DNA of 64,000 nt, taken from contig OY754335.1 of assembly GCA_963573305.1 (NCBI GenBank), positions 51,295,985-51,359,984 of the forward strand. Direction: 5' to 3'. This DNA is from Pyrrhosoma nymphula. Its lineage: Eukaryota; Arthropoda; Insecta; Odonata; Coenagrionidae. A program made the translations under genes and the position numbers. The notes under the pieces were generated by a model. That model saw only the letters and a list, made by a program, of their open reading frames with translations, was not told where the DNA came from and ran no database searches. Position 1 is the stretch's first letter. Each line of letters begins with the position of its first letter. Of the stretch, positions 22,740 through 35,074 are shown piece by piece.

Positions 22740-25110
22740 ATGACCACTTTTCATGGACAAATTCATTGCTGATGACTCTATTGATCATATCCTATTAATT
22801 CAGAGAAGGACGAGGAAGTTGAGATTTTATTCTGTCATTATTACTTAATAATTATTTCATTTTTAGCTTTGAGGGCTGTTACATTCAATTCTTAAGAATG
22901 GCAATATGATGTTACTGCAGTCAGATTTCATAAAATAGTGTCGGAAGCAAGAACTTTGTTCACCCATGATTGTAAGTGGCTTGCAGTAAATTCAAAATAT
23001 TCTCTCCAAAAATTAAAATAACGACAGAATCTTTCATTATGATGTCTCCTCACGTTTCTTTCTTCTTCTTTATTCTCTTTCTTTGACCTTTATTCTATGA
23101 CAAACCTAGCATGTTTCAAACTTCCTGTGTAGGTTTTTGCAGTTATTCATTTCAATTCTAGTTTGTTGTTTTTCATTTACTGCAATTTATTTTTTATGCT
23201 GCTGATAATTATTTGTTCTTTTTAGCGACAGTTTCGTATGCTGTTGTTGCAATTGAGGATACAAATATTAAATGAGATAGGAGGCTATTAAAGTCTTTAC
23301 TTTCCCCTTAGTAATATCCTCAAGGAGCATCAAAATATCTCAGTGATGACAGATAGATGGATAGGGGAAGGGGGAGATACCCATAGATCAATCAATCAGC
23401 CAAATCAAGGGTTGAAATGGGTTGAAAGAAAAATAATTGGTATACAAAACAGTAAAAAGGAGAAAAACAGGTGGAAGGAAAGGACTTGGGCACTTAAAGG
23501 CAGAATGGATTATCACGGATTTAAATGAAATTGGTATTTAAGTTTATTTAATAAGTGGGTAAAATTTTTAGATTAATCAACGGTGGGGCAGAAGAAAAAA
23601 AACTATAAAACTGTTGAAATTTCAACTGAACCAGAGAGTTGAATGTTTCAAACTTATTTTTTCAATAGTTAGTCTCAACGGCTCTGAGTATAACCACCAG
23701 CACCATCACCCAAGATCAATTTAGACATTGAAAAAAGTTTTTAGTCCATTATTTTCAAAATTTGGCTAGAAAATTTAATGCTTAGGATAGCAATAAAAAG
23801 ATGAGAACTAATCTTGAAGTGCACAAATCGCTTTAAAGTGTTACTCTGGTGTTTTCTTAGGGACGTTCGGAAGGAATACGGAGTATTTTTTAAACTAAGA
23901 CTTTAGTTTTATTTGAGTATCATCTATGCAAAATTTCTCTTCCATACTTATTACTTTTATTGAGTTCTCCAACGGAAATGGTCATTTTGCACCGCGTAAA
24001 TAATTTATTCTCTCCTAGGTGGAAAGAATAACTTGGTGGCTGTTTCTGAGCCGACTTATTTTCGGTCTTTCATAAGAGCTGTGTATATACGTTCAGATTC
24101 AATAAGTTTGGTTTGCACATAAGTATTTATCATTATAAGAGCCCATACAGCCCTGTTGGTCTTAAAAATCTTACGGTTAGATCTATTGCGGCAGTATTGT
24201 CCCCTTTTAGAGTTGAGAGATTGCCTCCAATGAACAGGCGGTTTCTCTATGTTGAGACGGCACTAATGTTCATCTCTCGGATCTTGGACACCAATATCCA
24301 CCGTAGAAATGTTCGAATTACTAACATTTTGTGGGAACCACGCGCTTCCGAATATTTATATGTGACCCAACAGATTACAAGCACCTCGTCACGAGTGAAT
24401 TTAAAAGGTATGGCGGTCTCTCGCGGACGTGACGTAGGCCACGAGAGTGCATTCTTGGAGGCACGAGTTTCGTTTGAATTTATTTTCGTTTGAATGTCTG
24501 AGGGGTATAGGGTAAGTGGAGGGAAGGGGGAAAAAGGGGAACGGAGGGGGAGTGGTCACGAGGGATAAATTTAGGGGACCAATGAAAGGGAGGAATTCAC
24601 AGAGGGAGCGGCCGTAGGAAACGGCTGTGATCCAGAGATTTTACGGTCAAAACACACACAACGTGACGGCTGCTCTGACGTTGAACGCGTAAAATTCTTC
24701 TCAGAAAATGGCCATTTCGTCTCTCACAATAAACGACAGGACAGTATTATCCGTTTAAAATTATGGGCGATATTATGGAATTATCCATGACACTATGACG
24801 GAATTCCCCCAAACGTTTCCGCTCAGTTAGAGCAAAAAATGCATCGATTGAAAGGCATTCACCTCAAAGACGTGTCCTAGAAACCTTGAACTTCCGCCAT
24901 TTTCGAATGCTTGCCTGGTTAGGGTAATTTGTAGACTACTGGGGCGATAGATCTGGTTTCAATAAATCTGTTGCCTGGTTTTTTAACGAACTTTCATTTT
25001 CCGAAAGGTTGAGTCAGTAAACAGACGAAATAACTAAGGTGACGTAGCAGCTTCGTAAATATATAGATTCAATTTACAACCTCAAAATATGTGCTTAATT
25101 AAGTGAAATA
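22740..25110. other. Intergenic, no gene supported
   Basis: A 126-codon open frame at 24113-24493 shows no known motif. The stretch 24420-24700 is more GC-rich with CpG and could be a regulatory island, but no exon follows that I can support. Confidence 0.4.
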
Positions 25111-25114
25111 GGAA

Positions 25115-25700
25115 TAGATTAAAATGTGTACGAATGCGGGCAGGAAAGTCTTTGGTAGTATGTGGAGTAAATCAAGGAACTCTTTGTCTTGGGAAGCGGA
25201 ATGGCTTGTCAAGGGAAGCAGTCGCATTGTGAAAAAGTTCTCTCTTCCAGATGTAATTATATGGCAGCGAAACCTGGGTATGTCATGACAAGTATAGAGT
25301 AGACTATATGCAAAAAGAAGGGGGTATTTTGGAAGTGATCGTGGCAAAAGTAGGATGGATAAGGTTGGAAATGAGTGGAAGATGAAAGAACGTGAGTTGG
25401 ATGCTCCAATAATGGACATGTATTAAAGGAATATGCTTCGTTACTTTGGCCATGTCGAGAGAATGGAAGAGAGTCGAATAAGGTAACAGTAAAATGATAG
25501 TGGAATGAATGGTGTAATAGGAAGGCGCAGACAGCAAAAGTCATGGGTGAATGTGGTAGAAAAGGCTCTAGAAAGAAGTAATATTAGGAGTCTTAAGAAT
25601 AGGGGAGCGTGTATGAAGCGACGTATGAGTGTAAGAGATGCGAGATACGTAATAATAGGGAACTATGGAGGAAATTATTAAAAGAGAGCCATTGTACTCG
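25115..25700 (+). pseudogene. Non-LTR retrotransposon, C-terminal RT/ORF2 remnant
   Basis: The forward translation, taken across several frames, gives landmarks typical of the region after the RT domain of RTE/jockey-like LINE ORF2 proteins: a short WKMKERELDAP, then RYFGHVERMEES, then a GRKGSR-like basic stretch, and NNRELWRKL near the end. Numerous stops and frameshifts interrupt it. It is a dead 3' fragment and its 5' parts are absent. Confidence 0.6.
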
Positions 25701-25923
25701 GCCTAACGTTAGTAAATATTTGCAAGTTCTTTGACTTTGTTTACCCTTAAAGGGAATGGCGTGATGGGTATTTACGTATGTATGTTCCAATGACTACGTG
25801 AATGGTAATCCTGGGATGAGTGGTGTTTAAGTGAGATTGCGATCGAAAAATTAAAACTATTGAAAAGAAGTATTTTGATATGCTCAGGTGCTAGTGCTTT
25901 GTTCCACAGTAAAATAGGTAAAT

Positions 25924-26085
25924 GCCACATCTAAACACATGTGTTCACCTTAGACCTCTGGTTACCTAACCGGGGTAAGCAAGAAATTTGTATTATGAAA
26001 GAGTGTGACAAGCATTTATCTATTCCGTGAGAGATTCGACTAATGGAGGTTACAATGAAAGAAATGCGCTATAGGAATGGGGTAG
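25924..26085 (+). repeat. Diverged repeat copy B (empty site)
   Basis: This matches the flanks of the piggyBac MITE at 21912-22225 and is uninterrupted, with GGTTACCTAACCGGGG where the MITE sits in copy A. Confidence 0.75.
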
Positions 26086-26367
26086 AACGATTCTTTATCT
26101 CCCCCACATTTCCTGAAATCCCCCCCCCAATTATTTACATGACGCATATTGTGTCATGAACCCCTTTTATGGCTTGAGAATACTTGAGAGCTCCATTCAA
26201 CCAAAGTTTCGTGTTGGAAGAATTATGGTGGTGATGTTTATGTGACTCCTTCAACTTCGGTGTGACCATTTTGAATTTTGTGGTTGAATGCCGCTGAGTC
26301 TAATTGCTTAAACTGTAGGCAGAGCGTATCCTTCCCTTCATAAGTTTTTCAGGAGAGCTATTCTATT

Positions 26368-26404
26368 CTAAAAGACCTGTTTCTCCCAGAAACAGGTCTT
26401 TTAG
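26368..26404. repeat. Perfect 17-bp hairpin with a CCC loop
   Basis: CTAAAAGACCTGTTTCT at 26368-26384 is exactly reverse-complemented at 26388-26404, leaving a three-base loop. Confidence 0.95.
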
Positions 26405-26409
26405 CCGGC

Positions 26410-28930
26410 CTTTTTAGAAGACCTGCTAAGTGAATTGGATACGAGCCACGGTCCTGACTAATAGACTCGAAGTGGGTTAATCATGATAGCTGGAGAAAAA
26501 GTCAAGCTGGTAGACGATCTCTAGAACTTGGAGGTTAGAAAAAAATTAAAGGCGACATTCCGCTTGACTTTTGAAGCTGGTTCAGCCATTATAGTCGGCA
26601 GAGTTTAGGCCTAACACTGGCTTACGTTTACGGCGGACATGTTTCATTTTAGACGAATATAAGTTAAAATCCACAGGTAAGGCGATGTTTTGTGTTTGGT
26701 AGGACACGTCCGGTTGGCTCCAAATGCGCCCCTGTTCTTGCGTCACCTTCGCCCATGAGCCTCCACGGCCATACCTCCTCCATTTCATTTTTCACCTCCT
26801 TGCGCTAGAAACTTATACGCGACAGAAGACGAAAATACTTCTCACCTGTAGATTGTAATTAATTTGTGTGTGCTGTTAAGAATCTCCTTCACCTTGAAGA
26901 AACGACACTGGAAGTCGGCTTGAGCATAGGATTACCTCAGAAAAAACGTGAGTTATATACCTACGTTTTATTTCTCTTCTTTCCTGGAGAATTTGAACAT
27001 TTGAATTCGAATTATACCAAACTAATCCACTTAGGCCCGGATTTATAGTGTCTGGTTACTTTTAACTGCTAGATAGCGTATCATGATCGTTAAATTAATG
27101 CTAACTGAGAGCTAGGGTTTTTTATATTACGTCAAATTGTCGGTTAATTCGCGCGAGCGTTATCGAGGGGAGAACGTGTCAATTAGGGTTTTCGTAGTAA
27201 GAGAATATTGAACCAGAGAGTATAAAACCGTCCCTTAATAGAGTATCTTTCTCCTTTAAGGTACCCACTTTGAGATTTGTTTCTAGTCTTAAAAGAACCG
27301 TATTCGAGGTGTGTTTTAAAATCTAAGCAGTTGTAAGAAGCATGAAGTAAATAGAGTAAAGTTATTGACGCTAAATCCCGTTTCACACGATACTTGATTT
27401 AGCTTAAGTCCCGTGGATAATCGCCAGTATCTCAGGTTTACAGTGTCGTGTGTTACAGTACCAGCATGTTGGCTAACAATAATGATCGCTATCCTACTCG
27501 CTGAGCTCCTTGATTTCGTAATATATAATATGCCGATGAGAAAATATCGATCGGGATTGTTACGAGTGAACATAGCACATCAAAATTCCGAACCCTTTGT
27601 GATTTCGCCACGTGATTATTTATTTACGTGATCGGAATTATCGCGAAAGGTTCATACACTCTCCCTTCTATAATTCCCCGTTTTAATTACTATAGGGCTG
27701 GATGATGGTTAACATTGCGGCTTTACTTATTCTGGCATAAAACGGAGAATAGTAGAAATGCTGGTGACCTCTGGTGAAGAGCAAGGAATCACTAAAGAAA
27801 ATAGCTGAACCAACCAACACCCCTGAAGCAATACTGAGCAGTATCCACATTTCATATCTGTCAAGAATGTTAATCTATTCTGGACTTGCTAGCGTATTAG
27901 TCCAGGAGGACTTTAATCTTTCAGTTTAATGCTGCCGTCTTTCTGCTTGGTCCTCCATTTTATTTACTCGTATTGCAAATAACTTCCAGTGACACGCATT
28001 CCAAATGCCAATAACCAGCCACAACCCTAGTAACTCAAGCGTGGTAAACAAGTTTACTAGTGATGGTGTTAACTGGCGTTCACAAGACGAAGTTCTTACT
28101 AACCTTCGAGTTAATAGCGTAGAAATGCAGTGATGTTAACGAGACATAAAATGTTATACATGATCATTGAACTTGTATTGGCGAGGAGGCGGAATTTTCG
28201 TTCACATCGCAGCACACGACAATTATAGTTTTAACCAATCGAGGAAGTAGGCGACCAAAACTGATATAGGAATATTTTGATCTACTCTTGATTTTTGGTC
28301 CAGCAAATAACTAATAGCCGCAAGAGTAGGTGGTGTATCAAAAAGTAAAAATCGCACAGCGACTGTAAAAGCTAACGTAGGTAATTGGTAGACATATTTG
28401 CATTCGCTCCAGTGAGCTTCTCATTTCGCAACACAACAACGGACTTGCTCTCTATTCGTTTCAGAGCCTACGCAATAGGCAGCGGACTTTGTAACAGATC
28501 GGGAGCATAGTTGACGTGCGCTAAACAACAAAAGAATTCCGATAATTACATCTGCGAAGTTTTTTTTGTTGATTATTAGTAAAACGAGTAATATACAGTA
28601 AAAACTCCTCTGTGGTAAGAAGATCGCGTTTTTTTAATACGAATTTTGAACGAATTCGATTACTGATTTTTAAAAAAATTCGGCCTTGACTGCGGTGTAC
28701 CAACAGAATGCTACCTACTGGTGGATCACTTAACGCTTTGCCACAGCACATCGTTCCATTCAACGTCATTCGTGTGCACTGATGTGCGCTGGTGTGATCC
28801 AATCTGCGCCGACTTCAGTATCATGAAGAAATACCTCCTATTTAAATCTAGAAAGTTGATGTGAGTAACAGATCGAGCATTAAAATGTCGGCAATGAAGG
28901 TTGTGACCTTGGGAACCCTGGTCGTTAAGT
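26410..28930. other. Intergenic, nothing recognised
   Basis: Short open frames only (up to 93 codons, minus strand at 28521-28802), with no motif. No exons, tRNA boxes or element ends were supported. Confidence 0.4.
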
Positions 28931-28938
28931 ACGGAGAC

Positions 28939-29283
28939 CAGTGGCGTAGCCAGGTTTTGGGTCCAGGGGCGACGGGTGGGGGGGGGGGGGGGGGGAAGGA
29001 GGGAGGGGCAAGATTTTAGGGGGCGTCGACTTATAAATTCACCAGTTTAATAAACTTAACATACTGTCATATACTTTTACTGTATTATTTTGTTCGTAAT
29101 ATACTATGATCCAAACTTGTAGACCTTGTAGAATTTATTGTTGATAATTAAGTTATGACAATGATTCACGTAGTCACGTATTTGGGACTTTAGAATGGAA
29201 ACATTTACAGGCTTAAGGGCACCAAAACACAGAGGGCGAGGGGGGGTATTCGCCCCCCTCTGCCCCCCCTGGCTACGTTACTG
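28939..29283. mobile_element. hAT-type MITE, 345 bp
   Basis: The left end CAGTGGCGTAGCCAGG and the reverse complement of the right end CAGTAACGTAGCCAGG match at 14 of 16 positions. An 8-bp target duplication with one mismatch flanks it (ACGGAGAC at 28931-28938, GCGGAGAC at 29284-29291). An 18-base G run lies just inside the left end at about 28978-28995, with C runs at the right. It carries no transposase. Confidence 0.9.
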
Positions 29284-29899
29284 GCGGAGACCACCTTATT
29301 CCCCCGTGCGGAGCAAGCAACACTCTTCCATCGAGTAGATCCTTCTGCGCCACTGCCACCATGTTTCACTACCACCGTAAAGAAACGTATCAATGCGTGA
29401 GAGGGTCACAGTGTGTTAAAACGGTTATCAATCGCGAGAAAGCCAAGGGAATTATTTTCATTCACAAATAAACTTATCGTATAACCCCTTGGATGGGGCC
29501 TAGGGTCAATGTGTTTCGGGGACGCCTGTCGAGTGTTTCTGCGTAGTTATTCGCGGACGTGTCTGGCAGGGGACATGGTGAAGGGGGTTGGAAAGAGGAG
29601 GGACACGTGACTGGAGTAAGGGGGAAGCTCTTTAAGGGGGTGGGGGCAGAGAGGGAGAAAGATAGAGGAGAAGGGGGAAGGAGGAGGTGTTTGGGAAGAC
29701 GAGTGTCTCTCGAATGGTTCACCAGGTGGCACGGTCAAATGAGCCTCGGCACGGGTGGAGTGGGGAATGGAGGGGAGAGAAGCAAATATGTATATTTCAG
29801 AAACTCAACCTACTATGAATCTGGCTCTACTATTTCGCTCGAAAGTAAAAAGATTGGTTGAAGAAGCGAGCAATGGCTAAAAAATAACATGTAAGAGGG

Positions 29900-30466
29900 C
29901 CTGGAATCACGACTTACTTTGACAGATGTGGTCGTTGCGGCAACTTTGCTTGATTTTCGATTCCATGCCATTAATGATATTGATGAATAGATGCAAACAA
30001 AAGAAGTCACTAAGGTTTCATTGTTATCATCAATGATCAGGAGCAAGTTGACAACAGAAGATATTCGTCAAAATCAATTTGTTGATTCCGTTAAAGCTGG
30101 TCCGAGTTCTTCTGCTAGTTCTTCAAACTTTCTAATGGATTTGGGGCGAAAACATAGCACCACTCAACGTGATTCCGAGATGCTGTAGAAAATGAATTCT
30201 GGAAATATTTCAGTACAGCAAGTCCTGAAGATTTAGAGTCATACGTTGGAGGCATTCTACAGTACTGGAAAGGCATGAAAACTTCTATGCCATCGTTATG
30301 TACTCTCGCACGCTCGATTTTTAATATACCAGCCACCATCACGCCAAGCGAGAGGGTCTTTTCCACAGCTGGACTCGTGATAATCGCGAAACGTTCACGA
30401 TTAAATACTTTAAGGCTAAATAGGATAGTATTTATCTATGACAATTATGGATTTAGCAAATAATCT
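29900..30466 (+). pseudogene. hAT transposase, C-terminal remnant
   Basis: The plus-strand translation contains TDVVVAATLLDFRFHAI, matching the ATLLDPRFK block of hAT transposases. A stop follows at about 29988, then a spacer, then the C-terminal dimerisation domain with LARSIFNIPATITPSERVFS and KRSRLNTLRLNRIVFIYDN. The SERVFSTAG and KRSRL signatures are hallmarks of the hAT dimerisation (hATC) domain. At least one in-frame stop (29988) and another at about 30186 break it, and the N-terminal half with the BED finger and first catalytic residues is missing. It is non-functional. It lies between two hAT-type non-autonomous elements (28939-29283 and 30717-30873), but their ends do not show that it mobilised them. 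Confidence 0.85.
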
Positions 30467-30716
30467 ATAAACGAGTAAACGTTAAAATTCCTTTCTTTGG
30501 TGTAAGTATATTAAAGTTACATTTAAAATTGACGTCTGATTCAAATTAACTGGTGTAATAGAAATGAAGGTATGTTATTTTTTTCTAGGTAGAGTCTTGA
30601 AAGTATTAAAAAGCAAGCAATAATCACTTAAATGATTATTTTTCGGTAAAAGTGAACTCTTTAGGAACGTGTGAAATTTTAGAATTGTCTTACAGATTAT
30701 AATAAGTACTTATAAT

Positions 30717-30873
30717 CAGGGGCGGCGTGGCCAGGGCGCGAAGGCGGGGATTCCCGCCCGGGCCCCGTGTTGTGGCTCAGGCTCCGGGCCCCGGCTCCCG
30801 GGCCACGTACTAGGTTTCCGGGCCCCTCTGGACGTGCAGCGGCTCGGGCCCCTGAGCACCCACGCCGCCCCTG
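30717..30873. mobile_element. GC-rich 157-bp mini-element with hAT-like ends
   Basis: Perfect 14-bp terminal inverted repeats CAGGGGCGGCGTGG face each other across a very GC-rich interior made of GGGCCC-type words. The ends have the CAGGGGCGG form common in hAT elements. An 8-bp duplication is not clear (CTTATAAT versus CTTACCTA), so superfamily placement is by end sequence only. Confidence 0.75.
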
Positions 30874-31594
30874 CTTACCTATGATTGTTTATGTTCTTCG
30901 TTTCTATATATTCTCGGATTAACTTAAATATTTTGACATTGTTATGCATAAATATTTTCTGTTTTTAAAACTTTATAGCTAGACACATAGTGCTGTGATT
31001 GAAATTTATGCTCAGTTTCTCTAGATTAAGAATGGTAATATTCAACTGAAAATACTGAAATGATTACTTTTCAGTAAACGTGATATCTAGTTGTCTATTA
31101 GACTGTAAAATTGCAATTAACAAATATTATTTATTATTATAATTTTCGTACTTTATCGAAGAAAAAACAATTTGTTATTTGTCTTTGTAATGCAGACATT
31201 TTCTGTTTTTTATTTATATTTAAGTAAGTTACATTTTAAACTTTAAGACAGATGCGAATTACGCGCAATGATTAAAATTTATGCTAAGTGAAGATAGAGA
31301 TGTATGTACCTGCTTACTCACTTAGATGATTAATATGATAATTGTTCATTAAAAGTGCGATTTGTTATTGCTAAAAAGTGTGAAATTTAATAATTAACAA
31401 TTACGATCGTTCATGCCCTCCGTTCCTTTATTAAAGAATATAAAGCTTTCTATGGCACCAACAATGTGGTTTTCTTATGTTTTTGTTTATGAAATCGCTC
31501 ACTGATAAAAAATCTAAGGCCCACGGCCGCGACGCCACCGCCGTGGAAATTTTCAGACCACGTGCCCGCCGTGGAATTGGCCATCGGCGCTCAT

Positions 31595-32967
31595 ATCTAA
31601 TGGGTGTTTCAGAAGAAAGCTTCGCAACTTCTGGAGGTGATAGAGGAGGTAATTTTAAAATTTTTTTGTTGGAAGGACAGGCAGTCGCAACTCCTTAGTT
31701 ACCGAGCTATGGCAGCGCAAACATTTTACCGAATCCAATTTGCAATTACCATGAAAACGCCAAAAAGAAGAGGAGTCCACCAATATCGATGGATAAAAAC
31801 TGGTCTTGGTAGTACATAGGATTTGTAGATATCGTTCGTTTGTTGTTCCCCTCATGCTTGTTCCACTCGATTTTCAAGATGATAACTAAAATAAGAAGAA
31901 AATTTCTTCTTTAAAAAATTAATATTTACCTTGCGAGATATAAAAAAATATATAAACAAAAAACTTAGTAAATACAATTTTTTTCCCAGGCATTTTGTTA
32001 AATTATTTTCACATATTATTTTTTTTGCGTCAATACATCATAAGTGAAGTTTATGTTATGCTATAGGTAGGTAAGTTATAGGAGCTCATTGATTGACGGT
32101 TCTCTCATATGCACGAAACTACCATTTATTTACCGGGAAAAATTAACTTAATCGATATACGCTTGTGTGTTAACTTTTAAAATTTTCGGGATGCATTATC
32201 AACCACTGAAACCCGGATGGAGGTTTTAGTGTGGGCTAAAGAAAGTAAACATTCAAGCAGCTACATAATCCGCAAGCAGATATAATCGCCATGAGAAGTT
32301 AGAAGTTACGCAGATTCCTCTTAAAATACCATGTATTTATTACAGAGTGATTCAGTAAGGACCATCAGTAATTCTGGAGGAGGTTGGGGAGGAGATTTAA
32401 AGCCTTTTCTTTCTCTTAATAACATGTGGTCGCAACTCCTTTAGTTTGAAGCCGAGCTATGGCAACACAAATATTTTGCCAGAAACATTTCGCCATTAAA
32501 CATGAAAACACAAAAAAGCAGTACCTTGCCCTAATAGATGTGAAGTAAAAGTTGTCTTAGTTGTACTTAAGATTTATATTTTTCTTTTTCTGCCAAAATT
32601 TATGCTTATTGCTTCCCATTTTAAAGATTGAAGCTAAATCAAACATTTTATTCTTGAAAAATTAATTTTTTTGCAATAACTTTTATTTTTAGCGTAGCAA
32701 AAACATTCTAGAAGCAAAAGTGTAGGTATAAGATTTTTTTACATTTCTGGCAAAACTATTTTACACTCTCAAGTTTTAGTGGAGATATTGTATATTAAGT
32801 AATACTTGATTAACAGCTTTTTTTCACTCATGGAACTGACAGTTATTTACCAAAAAAGACGAAGTCTTCAATTAAAGATAACGTATTTACTTTTAAATGT
32901 ATCAAAGGGTATAATATACTACTGAATTTGCGGCAGCAGCGTCCTCAGGCAGCAATAATCGCCATGG
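31595..32967 (+). repeat. Ancient tandem duplication, unit about 0.7 kb
   Basis: Copy 1 (31595-32295) and copy 2 (32337-32967) share ordered landmarks: TTCTGGAGG, GTCGCAACTCCTT, CCGAGCTATGGCA, CACAAA/GCAAACATTTT, a TGCTTATTG/TGCTTGTTC block, TTATTTACC, and CAGCAATAATCGCCATGG/CAGATATAATCGCCATGA. Divergence is high with many indels. No protein or RNA family was recognised. Confidence 0.7.
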
Positions 32968-33487
32968 TTTTATGTCATGATCGTCATGTAAATGTCGATC
33001 ACATGTAGATATTTCCGACGAGTATTTAAATGCATAAATAGTACTGGTGCGATAGTACCAATGAAATAGTAGGTATCGGTATATCGGGGTTTGCGTGATT
33101 GTTTTTCTATGAATTTATCAAATATTGGGTATCCCACACAGTCTGGACACAGAGGAAATCTCGTTAACCATATTTTATCTGCTCTATGTATAGTAAAATT
33201 ATTCTGCAACACTTATGTTTGCGTAGACACCTTAAAAATGAAGATACTACGCATTAAAAGATAAATACTTTTCGCCATAGCCACTTGTTTCTTCGGTAGC
33301 CTTCGTTGCTCGATTGAACCACCGAATTCTGTTAGCACGAACTATAGACAGTCAGATACTATCGATATAGTATACGGTAGTCAAAAACTATCTATTTTTT
33401 TTTGTAAAACCGATGGTGTGAAAAGTAAAAGACAATCGATAGTGAGAAATTGTTCGAATCTTCATTTTTTAACACGTTCAGTGCGGG

Positions 33488-33547
33488 TGACATCTTAAGA
33501 TGTCATGAGTTTCTCCCATAGGTGGCGGGTGACATCTTAAGATGTCA
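33488..33547. promoter_or_regulatory. Paired 18-bp terminal palindromes of the piggyBac element
   Basis: TGACATCTTAAGATGTCA is perfectly palindromic and repeated with a 42-bp period; each copy is preceded by GCGGG. The position, just inside the terminal repeat, suggests transposase binding sites. The binding role is inferred. Confidence 0.7.
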
Positions 33548-35074
33548 TCCGTGGTATAACGTTTTATTAATTTTTTTCGCGACCGGTATTGAACCAGAAT
33601 GCCTTTTTTTGACGCACGTTAACCAATTGCAACCCGTTCTTTCTATTGGACACTGCCGTTCCTGAATTTAAAGATTTTTTTTATATCCACTATATTTTTT
33701 TCTTATTCTATTTTTTCTCAGTTTTTCAATGTTGTGTGTTATGCTCTGGGGAATTTTATGTAATATTTGTCGAATTTCATTGTTATTATTATGTGACTTT
33801 TGTATCACGATATTGCGACGGGCAGGGTGGCAATCATAGGTTTTTTTACCTGGTCAATGTTTGTTTCAAAGTGAGTTTTTTTCTTGCTTCAAGATGGCTA
33901 CATTATCCTCACTTCTCCGTTGCCACGCGGCACAAAATTAACTATCCGGTGAATATGTGAAGTTCGCAACACATGATAATGTGAGCTTCCCCTTAGGGTC
34001 TTGTATTGTTTCATATACCTTGCTTACCTTAACCCTACCCTTCAGTCCTATAAGGTATCCATATCACAACTTGTCCGGAAAATGCTCTACTCCAGAGCTT
34101 ACCCCCAGAGGTTGTAACATTGCTTCATTACCACCCTGTAGTCCGACAGCATTCATTTCCCCACATTTTCTTCCACAGACAAAATAAAGCACTGTAAGGG
34201 AATATCTCATTGAACTACGACCATGGTTGTTCCCTTCTAATGGATGGCCCGTGGTGGTTATGAATCATTATGATAAGGTGTCATTAAGATAGGAATGGGC
34301 AGTCGCCTGTGGGAAGCTGCGGAATCAAGCGGTACCAGCTCATCTGAATCATTAAGATAACTGTGCTGGGTTTATTAAAGATATGAGTGACATTGACTTT
34401 GAGGAGCTGCAGATAAGTCGGTGATATGGTAGCTGGATAGCGGGGAAAGAGAGGTCTTCGCGGGAAGAGCGTAGACTCGGGAGTCTGGGGCAAGACAGTG
34501 TACGGGTGAGACGCAGTGAGCTTCGGAGCGCAACTATTGCGCGTACGGCAATCTCTAACAGCACACACTTCACTAAAATTTTAGTCACTAATGGTGCTCT
34601 GTTTTACCATACCATATGGCGATTCTTCACTTTAGCTCAGAGTTCAGCTGACATACGTGTGACCGTAACATCTTGTTTTTTTGCATTGTATACGTTCGAA
34701 ATGCACAGAAAGAAATATACTTCCCATACAGAAGATACCACCACCACCGTCTGTACTTCTGGTAAGTACTCCCCACACATTCGTTCATATTCAATTTCTA
34801 AAGATAAATATCTAAACATTGCATTTATATTTGCATACTTAGGAACTGGGAATAGGAGAAAGAGGAAGGTGGAAGAAGATGAAAATTATAGCAGAAAACT
34901 GAAATGGAAGCAGGACCATCTGTCTCCGGTGAGTTTCAATAAAGTTGTATTTTCGAAAACTTATTTTATTTTAAACTTGTTATATTTTCTAGTTTTTCCC
35001 AATAATAAGATAATTTTTTCTGTTAATAATTAGGATGTTCAAAGAATGATCCTTCGCGAGCCCAACCTAATAGA

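Noticed and set aside
34506..35033. 175-codon open frame upstream of the piggyBac transposase
   Set aside because: Its end reads through what looks like an intron (GTGAGT near 34930 to TAATTAG near 35034), so it is more likely 5' leader of the element.
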